DNA of 64,000 nucleotides from Rhynochetos jubatus. Taxonomy: Eukaryota; Chordata; Aves; Eurypygiformes; Rhynochetidae. Shown in pieces: positions 15,879-25,137 of the stretch. Under the pieces are notes generated by a model that saw only the letters and a list, made by a program, of their open reading frames with translations, was not told the DNA's origin and searched no databases. The DNA is taken from the NCBI GenBank assembly GCA_027574665.1, contig CM050652.1, positions 42,808,307 to 42,872,306 of the forward strand, read 5' to 3'. A program made the position numbers and the translations under genes. How positions within the stretch are numbered: the first letter of the stretch is position 1; each line of letters begins with the position of its first letter.

Positions 15879-17274
15879 CTATTGGATTTGATATAAAAGT
15901 TAATTAATTTATCTGCCCCTAAATGCCATGGAAATTCTAACTACAGAGTGCATGGTACCAAATGGCAATTTTCTTGGCAACCTCATTGTGGGAGAGACTG
16001 CTGGAATTATTTAAAACATTTCATGGTTCTAAATCAGATGGAATAAATAGAAAAACAGGAAATCTACTCATGATTCTATGTAAAATTCTGCTATGAAAAG
16101 TGAAAACAAATCACTCAGGGTCACTATTTAACTAAGTTAAACACATATTTACAATATTCTTTGTATAGTAATTGATGAGCATTAACAACTCAATAACAAC
16201 AAAAGCCAGTCTAAACCATCATGCAAAAATACTAAATTTTATAATCAATTCACCATAGATGTAATACATTTTTAATTTATACTGGAAGTTACTGAACAAA
16301 ATATGTAAATGGATATTTCAGCAAATTTTTAAGACTATTCATTCTGGATTCCACACATAATGGTGTTTGTCACTAGCATGTGCTGTAAAGTGTTTATTGT
16401 CTCTCTTGTATTACAAACTGGATGGAAGATACAAAGGTCTGTAAAGAGAAATTTCAGGCTATTGTAAATATCTGTAAAATAACCCATAAATTATCTCGTA
16501 AACACAAGAATTATTTTTCCTTATTACTCTTGAGGTAAAATGAAAAATCAAAATTATATGTTGATGTTGTATAAAAAATACCCCATTTTTCTATATTTTC
16601 ATAGAGCTACCAATGCTGTTCTTACCATCTGAACATAAAAGGGAATTGGTAAGCTGTACGGTTAAAGCAGTGTAGCTAAATTAATGAGTCACAATGCATG
16701 TTAAATATATCGTAATTACTACATACAATTATATCTAAGTCATTGAACTGGAAATTTGAAAGTTACACGGATAATTGTTCATTATTTTTTCTTCAATGTG
16801 GTTCTTAATATAGCTATTATTAGTAAAGATATATATTTATCTACAATCCATAGCCATTCTCAGCCAGATAATGACCTTTATTGTTACATGAATTAATAGA
16901 CATAGAAGAGCAAAACCAGAGTGTAATGATATTATACCTGTAATATATTGCTTTTAAGTCAGGAATGAATAATGTTTGATGTTATCTTTGCTTCAAACAT
17001 GGTTCCTGTGTCTGGATTTGCATCTGGTTATTGTGGGGAATAAGAGTTATTGTAACATAAACAGTGAACACATATGCAAACAATATTAATAGATGAAGGA
17101 TTTTAATGACTCCATGCAGTTCAAGAAAGGAGGGTATTCCTACCATTTCTGAATTCCAGTAAAGGCCCATGCTTATCTAAAGCAAATGAGCAAGAAATTT
17201 ACAAGCTTTGTCATCCGATCCCTGTAGGGCTGACAGCAGATATAGGTGGATTTTTAGTTATTTGAAGCAGTCCA
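15879..17274 (-). other. PPFIA2 intron sequence upstream of the 55-codon exon
   Basis: This is AT-rich unique DNA between the acceptor at 15879-15880 and the sense-oriented CR1. No mobile element or conserved motif was recognised. The acceptor side is purine-containing and looks weak. Confidence 0.7.
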
Positions 17275-17351
17275 AATCACAGACTCACTAAGGTTGGAAA
17301 AGACCTGTAAGGTCATCGAGTCCAACCATCAACCCAACACTACCATACCCA

Positions 17352-18719
17352 CTAGACTATGTCCTCAAGCGCCACGTCTACATGTTCCTTGAACACCTCC
17401 AGGGATGGTGACTCCACCACTCCCCTGGGCAGCCTGTTCCAATGCCTGACCACTCTCTCAGTAAAGAAGTTTTCCCTAATATCCAATCCCAACTTCCCCT
17501 GATGCAATTTGAGGCCATTTCCTCTTGTCCTATCACCAGTTACCTGGGAGAACAGACCAGCATCTGCCTCCCTACAACCTCCTTTCAGGTACCTGTAGAG
17601 AGCAATCAGGTCTCCCCTCAGCCTCTTCTTATTTAGGCTAAATGCCCCCAGCTCCCTCAGCCACTCCTCGTAAGATTTGTGCTCCAGACCCTTCTCCAGC
17701 TTTGTTGCAGTTCTCTGGACATGCTCCAGCACCTCTATGTCCTTCTTGCAGTGAGGGGCCCAAAACTGCATCCAGTACTCGAGGTGCGGCCTCACCAGTG
17801 CCCAGTACAGAGGCACAATCCGTTCTCTACTACTGACCACACTATTCCTGACACAGGTCAGGGTGCCATTAGCCTTCTTAGCCACCTGGGCACACTGCTG
17901 GCTCACATTCAGCCAAAAGAAACCAGAATTCCACTGTTTGCACCAACCTCTGAGCCACATGTTCATCAGGTGCATGTTCCTGTTCCTTTCCCTATTCTTT
18001 CCTGCCACTGAAGGGAGTGGGGAAAATACAACCTGCGCTCCCAATCCTTCAAAGAACCACCCCAGGGTCCTGAAATGCCTTTTGATCATTTTTAGGCTTC
18101 TCTCAGCATCCTCACCACTGCCCACCTGCACGACCAACAGCAGGTAATAACCTGAGGGCTGCACCAGACCAGGGAGTTTCCTGGTGATGTCTCTGACCCA
18201 GGTCCCAGGAAGGCAGCAGAATTCCCTGTGGGATGGGTCTGGCCCCCATATCAAGCCCTCTGTTTCCCTCAGGAGGGAATACCCTACAACAATCACCCTC
18301 CTCTTCTTCTTAAGAGAGGAATTCTTGATGAACAGGGCTGACCAACTCTCCCTGGGTGAGCCTTCATCCATATTGTCACCAGCCTGGCCCTCGAGTTGCA
18401 GAGCCCCGTACCTGTTGTGTAAGGACACCTGGGAAGGCAAGGGAGGCCAGGAGAGGATTCACCTGCTGCCTCGAGCAGGGACTTGTTTCCATTCCCCCCC
18501 ATCTCTCAGGTCTCTTCCTCCCTCTGCCTGGTGGCCGGAGGGCAGGGGACCCTGTGCTTTCTGTGGAGCCTCCACCTGCTGCCCTTCCCTCAGGGGTGGC
18601 ACAGTGCGGCTCCACCAACCCACCTCCCTCTCACATTGCCTGATACTCCTTAACCTTTCCACCTCCTCTTTCAGTTCTGCCGCCGGACTGAGCAGGTCAC
18701 CTACTTGGTCACACCGCAC
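17352..18719 (-). pseudogene. CR1 ORF1::ORF2-C-terminus fused reading frame with one stop
   Basis: One frame stays open from 18719 to a terminal stop at 17352 (about 455 codons), except for a single TGA at 18459-18461. The TGA sits where related CR1 ORF1s have Arg (CGA to TGA fits CpG decay). Downstream of the stop, 362 codons from 18440 are uninterrupted: residues 1-177 are the ORF1 esterase-like (SGNH hydrolase-type) domain and residues 178-362 are the ORF2 C-terminus ([43 protein letters not shown]). The block-I motif, normally GDS, is GYS at residues 53-55 (codon TAT at 18279-18281), so the usual Asp next to the nucleophile is lost. The later part of the esterase domain, which should carry the catalytic Asp-His, is removed by the deletion. 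It cannot encode working retrotransposition proteins; whether it is translated is unknown. Confidence 0.8.
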
Positions 18720-19150
18720 AGGGGCTGTCGCTGCTGCCCTCCAGTACCGGTGCCCGGCTCAGGCCTGGGCGGCCACATGTCTGCGTGGGAGCTCCGCCTG
18801 GGTACCCATGGTCCTTCTGGCGACGGCTTTTGGCCGGGTAGAAACTCTCGCTGTGTCCTGTCCTCCGGGAGGGCGATGAGCACCGGCTGAGGTGGCTCCC
18901 GAGCCCGGAGGGACCCAGGCCCCACCCGCACGGCCGCACCGCGCTCCCCGGGCGGTGGTTTAAATGGCCCTCGGTTGGGCCCGGCCCCGCCCCCAGTGAC
19001 GTCAGCCGGTCTGGCAGGGGCTGCCGGTCCCACGCGGGCTGCCCCGCTCCTTCCCTGCCCGCAGGGCCCGGGCACCCCGGGATCCCCTCGAGCGAGCGCC
19101 AAGCCGGGGCGGGAGCTGCTGCCACCGCTGCCACCCGCCCTGAGTGACAA
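18500..19150. other. CpG-rich block formed by the CR1 5' region
   Basis: By eye, GC content and CpG frequency rise sharply over this interval compared with the AT-rich flanks. Examples are GGGCGGTGGTT near 18950, CGCGGGC near 19034 and CCTCGAGCGAGCGCCAAGCCGGGGCGGG near 19087-19114. Most of it is the 5' untranslated/promoter region and N-terminal ORF1 of the sense CR1. Survival of so many CpGs implies either a fairly young insertion or low germline methylation. It is the only CpG-island-like block in the window. Confidence 0.75.
18958..19004 (-). promoter_or_regulatory. Putative CR1 internal promoter: CRE, GC box, TATA-like ATTTAAA
   Basis: On the minus strand, in order, there is a perfect CRE palindrome TGACGTCA (18997-19004), a GC box GGGGGCGGGG (18985-18994) and an A/T-rich ATTTAAA (18958-18965). 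ORF1 begins downstream. Spacing and order resemble a compact RNA polymerase II promoter. It points in the same direction as PPFIA2 transcription, about 3.1 kb upstream of the 55-codon exon. Activity is inferred only from motifs. Confidence 0.5.
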
Positions 19151-22100
19151 AGTAACAGGCACATTGGAAGAGACCTCTTCATCACAGGGGCATCAGGAAC
19201 TCGGTGCGGGCATGTGGCAGGGTTGTGTCTCAGACCAGAACAGCTTCCAAAGCCTTACAGCGTAGTTCTGTTCCCGCCGGTAGTTAAATACACAGTTAAC
19301 CGCTATCATGAACAGAAGTGAATGTCTAAATTTTGGACTAAAGACATACATCTTTGTGATAATTCTCGGCCACCTAGTTACTGAAAAGACAGCTGGAGGG
19401 AAGCCAGTCAGTAGTGGGTTTCTGCCGCTACAGCTTACTCGTCCTATCTTGTGCTGCTGCAACATTTCCTTCTCTGCGCTGCCGGGCTGGGCCCCGTGCC
19501 GCAGCCCTGGTGTAGCCAGACTCCCACTGAACTACGCTGTGGACGTACATTTCATCGCACTCATTCCCACTTGTTGGCTGATCCTGTTAGAGCCTGGTTC
19601 ATACTGCTCCGTTGTCCCTCTTGTCTGCCTTTCTTTAGGCAGACCCTTTTCAGCGCATCGTAGCTACCTCTAGAACATTCTAAATCTGGTCAAAATGCTA
19701 TGAAATTCTGGAGAAATTGGAAGAAAAAGGAAAATGTTGAACCACAGTTGAGCTTTTAGCATGGCCGTTCTTTCCATAATTCTGTACTTGTCTGAAGATC
19801 AAAATGACACCCACCAAACCAGTCCAGAATAACAAAATCTTGATAATTATATTCTGGCCTAACACTGAGCAAATTTATCATATTTGATGCCCTACTATCC
19901 TAAACAATTTATATCTCCCACACAAACACTGTGACGATTGGAAAGGAGAATTCTGAGAGAATGTGTATGAGTCTTAGCTGGAAGGGGAAATGAGCACATC
20001 TGGTTTAGAAGAGGAGAAAAGTGATGGTGACACAGAATTCTTGACATGGAAAAAAACTTTGACAGAAGGAATTATGCATAACCTATAGCTCAGCAATAAG
20101 GAACACAAGAAGAAAACCAAGAATATACAACCAGCACCCCATTTTCAACTGGTGTAGGCAGATGATCTCAACAGGGGATGTGAAGTCAGCATGGGCAGAA
20201 GAAAGAAAAGAAACTTATTAAGAGGAGGAATAATGGAGATTGAAGAGAGAGATAAAGAGGAGAAAAACCCTGTTAAATAAGGTTCCAAGTATAAGATGAG
20301 GTTAGAGACCTCTGGGAACTCAGACTTTCTAATGGGATGAACATGGAGGAGTCTACAACATGGGATGAACAGTGCAGCATCCTAGACCTTTGTACAGCTG
20401 AAGATAACATATTAAGGTTAAGTTACTGCCATGTTAGAAATGTATAATACATAAAACTCAACCAAATGAAAGCCCTCCACTTAATATACACAAAAGCTAA
20501 TTTTGCCTTTAGCTCAGAATTACCATTTCAGCAGTGACAAAAACGTATTTCAATGTCTGCATGTATTTTGTAGTTGGTAAATCAAGTGCAAAATACTGTG
20601 TTGCCTGTTTTACTGTATAAAGACAGCTGACATCACAGCTAAGTGTCGAAATACTCATGGACAAACACCGCACTACTTCTGAACATTTAATGCTTGTTCT
20701 TTCTGTTCTTATTCACTCGAGCTAATCAGTTTGCAGTGGTTCATTTTTCTGGAGACTACCTCTGACCACTGGAATTGTCCTTACTGTCAGCCCTAAGAAC
20801 GCTCTAGAAGGCATGCTGACACAGGTTTCTGGCTTTTAAAATGTTCATGTTTTTGCTTTTCAACACAAGTCAACTCTTTCCTCACAAACTCTGCGAGCCC
20901 TGCTTACAGCAAATCCAGCTGAGCAGAGAGTGTTATTCACCAGGTCTCCCAGTGTCACGCTACTCCCAGCCATGCTGAAAGGGAAGTATAAGCCAAGGGT
21001 TGGAACATCTGGCTGTGAGCACCTGATGGCAAATCCTTGCCCCCTGCTCTAGTGGTATTTTATCCACTTTGCCCCAACTGCAATTATATTAAAAAAAAGG
21101 ATCTTCCCTACTTCTCTGGGAAGAGCAAACATAACTACCCTGATAGAGCAATGAAGTGTCCCATTGATACAATGATGGGTGATGGGATATATAAACATAT
21201 AAAACTGACATCGAAGATAATGGTGTGTCCAAGAAATGCTTAACAACTGAAAGAAATAGCAATATCTTGTGGGCAGGGGATGTGCTGAGGACTTTTCCCC
21301 CCTGTATAATTCAAGAATTACTATTCCAAATATCTGCGAGAACACCACAAGATTTCATGTTGAAATAACATTGTAACAATATTGGGGGTTCATTTAAACT
21401 ACAAAAGCCTTGTTAGAAACAGCTTTCGGTATTTTAGCATGTTGCAATTAAACTCTGGCATTAATAAAGATCATGTGCTGCTGAGCTTTTTCTGCTCCCT
21501 CACACTGTCAGGCTGCTACAGTCGTCGAGCACTCAGAGGGATGGACAGCTTGCAGAGACAAGAAGCTGAAGATCAACAGCAGCAGGCGGGACAGAATCAC
21601 CCACGCATCATTGCCATGCTTTTCCTATTGGAAAGCACAAGCGTGACAATGAATTATGAAATAATCTGATGAGGGAATTTTACTCTTACGCTGGGCAAAT
21701 TTTAGGACGCTTAATATGCCATGCTGGTAATTGAATCTTAGCTAAATGGGATATAGGTTTCTGGAGCTCTGGACTCTTCGTGAGCATAGAGAATTTTTAA
21801 AAATAATATTTTAAAGACTGAAAAATGTCCGAGGGCATATTTTATGAGTGAAATGAAGCATCTTTAAATTGTAATTAGAAATAAATCAACAAGAATAGAG
21901 AAAATTGTTAAAATACACCCAGCTTCCTATATTTCTCAAATCACGTTCAAAGCACTTATGGAAGAGATTGATTTCTGTGAAATGGAAATGCATGGCTAAA
22001 TTTAATGATACAAAGTACAGCGGTGTATGTTATCACCTACTTATATACACTATACCATCATTACTACATGGACACTGATTTACATAGGGAAATTGAAAAA

Positions 22101-23428
22101 TGTTAAAACTTTTTTTTTTGGAGTAATGACTGTAAATTAAAATTAATGTGACTCAGTAGAGTTTGTATTACTACAGGACCTGGATTTTAGTGAATATAAA
22201 ATGTTTTATCTTAACTTACTTTATTTTCAACATATTTGTTTCTAAAAAAAAAAAACCCTCAGAACAGGACAGCAGGATAATAAATGCAGAAATTAAATAA
22301 TCAGGAGAGGGTGATGGAAAGAAAAGGAGAGACATAAATAATGGAATACAGGGAAAAAAAATGTAGAAGTTAAGGGATTTACTGAAGTGAGACAGACTTA
22401 GCTTAAGGGATTCCTTAGAGGAATGGGACAACCCTCTAAGAAGACAGTTCTCTTTCAAGGTCCAGCTTAAAATTTCTCACCAGCACAGGCTATCAGTCTA
22501 TATTTAGAATGCACATTGTTCATTGAATCTCCATCTCTGGTGCAAGCAAAGAAGACAAGTAAAAGACGCAGACATGGGGTTAAGGATTATCTCTAAAATC
22601 AGTCATTTTCTTTGGCATTGTTCCACAGCGGTGGAAACTAATCTGCACCTGTGGTCAGTTGGGGTGACCTCAAATAGCTATACTTGTAAGTTACTGGGAT
22701 AAACCTTTCTTTGAAAAAAAATTACAGCCTTAGTACAGCTTATGTCCCATGTCTGTTTGTATATCCAAGACACGAAAGAAAATACTCGTAACCTAAAACC
22801 TTACTGGAAAAACACATATGTGAAGCAAAAGTACAAAGAAAAATTTAATAATCAGAATAATAATATAAAGTAATAGAAATGAAGAATAGGGGTTTTAGGA
22901 GAATCATGAACACAAATCTAATAGCTATTAGATTATACAGTGTCTGAAATCATAAGTATTGATTTAATATATATTACATGTACTATCTATTGTCACCCTG
23001 TTTTCTGTGACAGTTCTTATTTTGAAAGAACAAACGTGAGTCTAGAAGAAAGACCATAATTTGAGGCAAAATAATGAAAATTATGGTCATTTACATTAGT
23101 GAAATAATGCTTTTGCCTTTACAGAACTTTATGAAAGTTATACCTATTTTCATATGTACAGTGCTTTCAGACTGTAAGAATTCATGTTGTCATGTTTAAA
23201 AAAGAAAATGGTGCCTGATTTAGTTTCAGCACCTATCGAACTGATGTAAGTCTAAAGGGCCTCAAAGAAAATGAGCTCAATAAAGGAGATAAAACCATAC
23301 TTTAAAATATATTATTAGAGTTTTCCAAGACCATACAAGGAAAATTTAATCAAAACATATAGGGTTAACTTCTGATCTGTGGGTATTATGATACTGCAGT
23401 GCCTAACTGAAGATCTTGACTTAATTGA
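19146..23428 (-). other. PPFIA2 intron sequence between CR1 copies
   Basis: About 19150-19660 is moderately GC-rich and not assignable to any family I know. The remainder is AT-rich and unique, with an A-run near 22243-22254. No exon-like segment with liprin similarity, RNA gene or transposon was recognised. Confidence 0.65.
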
Positions 23429-24211
23429 AGATGGAGACAAGTGGCATTCCTCGGCGGTCAGTATTGAGACTGGCACTGTTTAACATCTTTGTCAGTGACA
23501 TGGACGGTGGGATCAAGTGCACCCTCAGCAAGTTTGCTGATGACACCAAGCTGTGTGGTGCTGTTGACACACTGGAGGGAAGGGATGCCATCTAGAGGGA
23601 CCTGGACAGGCTGGAGAGGTGGGCCTCTGCCAACCTCATGGCGTTCAACAAGGCCAAGTGCAAGGTCCTGCACCTGGCTTGGGGCAAGCACAAGTACAGG
23701 CTGGGCAGAGAATGGAATGAGAGCAGCCCTGAGGAGAAGGACCTTGGGGTAACAGTGGATGAAAAGCTGAACATGAGCCAGCAGTGTGCACTGTTAGCCC
23801 TACAGATACAGATAGCCAACTGTATCCTGGGCTGTATCCAGAGAATCGTGGCCAGCAGGGCAAGGGAGGGGATTCTCCTTCTACTCTGCTCTCGTAAGAC
23901 CCCACCTGCCGTACTGTGTCCAGCTCTGGGGCCCCCAGCATCAGAAGGATATTGACCGGTTGGAGCGAGTCCAGAGGAGGCCATGAAGATGCTCAGAGGG
24001 CTGGAGCACCTCTGCTGTGGGGACAGGCTGAGAGAATTGGGCTTGTTCAGCCTGGAAAAAGGAAGGCTCCAGGGAGACGTTATTGCAGCCTTCCAGTACC
24101 TGAAGGGGCCTACAAGGAAGCTGGGACGGGTCTATTTATGAGGGCCTGTAGTGACAGGACAAGGGGTGATGGGTTTAAATTGAAAGAGGGTAAATTTAGA
24201 TTGGATATCAG
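23429..24211 (+). mobile_element. CR1 LINE fragment A: RT core to C-terminal region, 3' end missing
   Basis: It starts in the RT (GTGGCATTCCTCGGCGGTCAGTATTGAGACTGG at 23440-23472 corresponds to the [11 protein letters not shown] motif) and keeps FADD at 23533-23544. It runs through [11 protein letters not shown] and [13 protein letters not shown]-type sequence to GATTGGATATCAG at 24211. There the CR1 sequence stops about 200 bp short of the usual 3' end and is replaced by another CR1 beginning in an earlier part of ORF2. It is most similar to the 6541-7726 copy in this window. Several frameshifts make it non-coding. Confidence 0.88.
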
Positions 24212-25137
24212 AATCTGGGGAACTCCAGGCCTGCCAGTGTGACCTCAGTGCTGGGGAAGGTTATAGAGCAGATCATCTTGAGTGCCATCACACAGCATAC
24301 ACAGGACAACCAGGTGATCAGGCCCAGTCAGTGTGGGTTTATGAAAGGCAGGTCCTGCTTGACAAACCTGATCTTCTATGACAAGGTGACCCACTTATTG
24401 GACAAGGGAAAGGCTGTGCATGTAGTCTACCTAGCCTTTAGTTAAGTTTGGACACTGTTTCCCACAGCATTCTCCTGCAGAAACTGGCTGTTCATGACTT
24501 GGAAGGGTATATGATTTGCTGGGTAAATAACTGGCTGGATGGCCAGGCCCAAAGAGTTGTGGTGAATGGAGTTAAACCCAGTTGGCGGTTGGTCACAAGT
24601 GGTGTTCCCCAGGGCTTAATATAGGGGTCAATTCTGTTTCATATCTTCATCAATGAGCTGGGCAAGGGGATTGAAGGCACCCCTGGTAAGGGCAAGTAAT
24701 ACCAAATTGGGTGGGAGTGTTGATCTGCCTGAGGGTAGGAAGGGTCTACAGAGAGACCTGGACAGGCTGGACTGATGGGCTGTGGCCAATTGTATGAGGT
24801 TCAACAAGGCCAAGTGTTGAGTCCTGCACTTGGGTCACAACACCCTCTGCAATACCAGGGGACAAGTGGCTGGAAAGCTGCCTGGGGGAAAAGGATCTGG
24901 GGGTGTTGGTTTAGATTGGATATTAGGAAAAATTTCTTCACTGAAGGAGTTGTCAGGCATTGGAATGGGCCAACCCAGGGAGGTGTTTGAGTCAACATCC
25001 CTGGTGGTATTTAAAAGATGTGTGGACGAGGTGCTGAAGAACATGGTTTAGTGGTGCTATTAGCAGTGTTAGAATAAAGGTTGGACTTGATGATCTTAAA
25101 GGTCTTTTCCAATCTAAAAGATTTTATGATCCTATGA
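24212..25137 (+). mobile_element. CR1 LINE fragment B: RT domain and 3' end with internal deletion
   Basis: It begins at the start of the RT domain (TSVLGKVIEQIILSAITQH, CGFMKGRSCLTNLI, from about 24240) and runs through NWLDGQAQRVVVNG-type sequence. It has lost the FADD box to decay and short losses, and reaches AAGGATCTGGGGGTGTTGG at about 24891-24909. The next bases are TTTAGATTGGATATTAGG, so roughly 500 bp of the ORF2 C-terminal region is deleted, with a short GGTTT-like overlap at the joint. It ends with AAGGTCTTTTCCAATC and ATTTTATGATCCTATGA at 25137. Stops are frequent. Confidence 0.88.

Larger units (their letters stand above)
17275..19145 (-). mobile_element. CR1 LINE with 5' end and ORF1 retained, large internal ORF2 deletion (sense to PPFIA2)
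   Basis: On the minus strand the element runs from a GC-rich 5' region (about 19145-18720) through ORF1, into the last part of ORF2, and ends at the 3' tail whose plus-strand copy starts AATCACAGACTCACTAAGG at 17275. ORF1 shows a short coiled coil (ELKEEVERLRSIRQ near 18690-18645) and the esterase-like SGNH region ([12 protein letters not shown] near 18293-18255). At about 17910 the sequence jumps to the ORF2 C-terminal part ([15 protein letters not shown]), removing the endonuclease and nearly all of the RT. A full-length CR1 is about 4.5 kb; this one is about 1.9 kb. Its 3' half is closely similar to the copy at 46401-46965 in the same orientation. The exact 5' end is uncertain (19000-19165) because I placed it at the drop in GC content. 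Confidence 0.88.

Noticed and set aside
18184-18879. 231-codon open frame on the plus strand, the longest plus-strand frame in the window
   Set aside because: It is antisense to the CR1 ORF1 region, which explains its length through GC-rich composition; no family resemblance in this frame.
18701-19185. 153- and 158-codon overlapping minus-strand frames
   Set aside because: They lie in the CpG-rich 5' region of the CR1 where stop codons are rare. The ORF1 frame recognised by its coiled coil and esterase motifs is a different one.
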